Program-made: the position numbers and the translations under genes
Notes under the pieces: model-generated
What the model saw: only the letters and a program-made list of their open reading frames with translations
Databases searched by the model: none
What the model was told of the DNA's origin: nothing
Source of the DNA: Microbacterium excoecariae
GTDB taxonomy: Bacteria > Actinomycetota > Actinomycetes > Actinomycetales > Microbacteriaceae
Reading direction: 5' to 3'
NCBI RefSeq assembly: GCF_011326725.1
Contig: NZ_JAANCO010000001.1
Span: 2,083,115-2,147,114 of the forward strand
Length of the DNA stretch: 64,000 bases
Shown: positions 63,649 through 64,000 of the stretch, in pieces
Layout: each line of letters opens with the position of its first letter
How positions within the stretch are numbered: the stretch's first letter is position 1

Positions 63649-64000
63649 GTGGCCGAGATCCACGGGGTCGGAATCGGCCAGGGCGTCGCCGTCGGGCCCG
63701 TCGCGCACATGGCGGGGCGCCTCGCGCCCCCCTCGGACGCCCCCTCCGCGCGCGGCGCGGACGCCGAAAAGGCGGCCGTGTCCGAGGCGGTCCAGGCCGT
63801 CGCGGCGGAGCTGAACGCGCGCGGCGAGCGGGCGGGCGGATCCGCTCAGGACGTGCTCGAGGCGCAGGCCATGATGGCCGAGGACCCGACGCTCGCGGAC
63901 TCCGTCGCGGCCCGCATCGACGCGGGCAGCACAGCGGAGTACGCCGTCCACGCCGCGTTCGCCGAGTTCGCGGAGCAGCTGCAGGCGCTCGGCGGCTACC
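63649..64000 (+). CDS. ptsI: PTS enzyme I, phosphoenolpyruvate--protein phosphotransferase (3' partial)
   Basis: Uses phosphoenolpyruvate to phosphorylate HPr. Only the first 117 codons are in the window. They begin MAEIHGVGIGQGVAVGPV, the usual N-terminus, and include the HPr-binding helical part with VLEAQAMMAEDPTLADSV. The GTG is five bases after the ptsH stop, in the standard ptsH-ptsI order. The catalytic His lies beyond the window edge. Confidence 0.88.
   Translation, partial: MAEIHGVGIGQGVAVGPVAHMAGRLAPPSDAPSARGADAEKAAVSEAVQAVAAELNARGERAGGSAQDVLEAQAMMAEDPTLADSVAARIDAGSTAEYAVHAAFAEFAEQLQALGGY

Overview
This window looks like a chromosomal segment of a high-GC Gram-positive actinobacterium, most likely family Microbacteriaceae (Microbacterium or a close relative). 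The evidence is a GC content in the low seventies of percent (my estimate), dense ATGA/GTGA gene overlaps, many GTG starts, a WhiB regulator, and gene orders familiar from actinobacteria: DUF4129-DUF4350-MoxR-DUF58-SpoIIM-RDD; DUF3499-metallopeptidase-DUF5719-WhiB-manA; LCP-purE-purK-PH-birA-accE-accD; maf-accA-lpdA-pnp-phosphomannomutase. I see no tRNA, rRNA, insertion sequence, phage gene, CRISPR array or replication origin.

Layout. 1-9.1 kb: a MoxR/DUF58 envelope cluster, interrupted by a catalase and its Fur-type regulator. 9.1-15.7 kb: DUF3499, a degenerate zincin, DUF5719, a large membrane glycosyltransferase, WhiB and mannose-6-phosphate isomerase. 15.8-45.7 kb: a roughly 30-kb cell-surface glycan island. 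It holds two O-antigen-ligase-type proteins, a GlfT2-like galactofuranan polymerase, a GlfT1-like enzyme, six further glycosyltransferases, three acyltransferases, two ABC exporters (Wzm/Wzt type), a sulfotransferase, UDP-galactopyranose mutase, an LGFP-repeat secreted protein, a DUF6541 membrane protein and a UDP-glucose dehydrogenase. 45.8-50.5 kb: an LCP glycan-ligase-type protein, then purE, purK, a PH-domain protein and birA. 50.3-52.1 and 57.4-59.2 kb: epsilon, beta and alpha subunits of an acyl-CoA carboxylase; birA supplies the biotin ligase. 52.4-55.3 kb: a three-gene two-component operon. 55.4-63.2 kb: an RNA methyltransferase, Maf, the carboxylase alpha subunit, LpdA, purine nucleoside phosphorylase and a phosphohexomutase. 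63.3-64.0 kb: HPr and the start of PTS enzyme I.

How it fits together. The central island reads as a pathway for a galactofuranose polymer: Glf makes UDP-Galf, the GlfT1-like and GlfT2-like enzymes prime and extend, the glf-linked Wzm/Wzt pair exports, sulfo- and acyl-transferases decorate, the LCP protein could attach the polymer to the wall, and the LGFP protein could bind it. The parts match the mycobacterial galactan machinery, in a genome with no sign here of arabinan or mycolate genes. A second exporter next to UDP-glucose dehydrogenase may serve a second, uronate-containing polymer. A further theme is transcription: at least sixteen genes have a TAnnnT -10 hexamer six or seven bases before the start codon, which suggests leaderless mRNAs, and two divergent pairs appear to share overlapping -10 elements.
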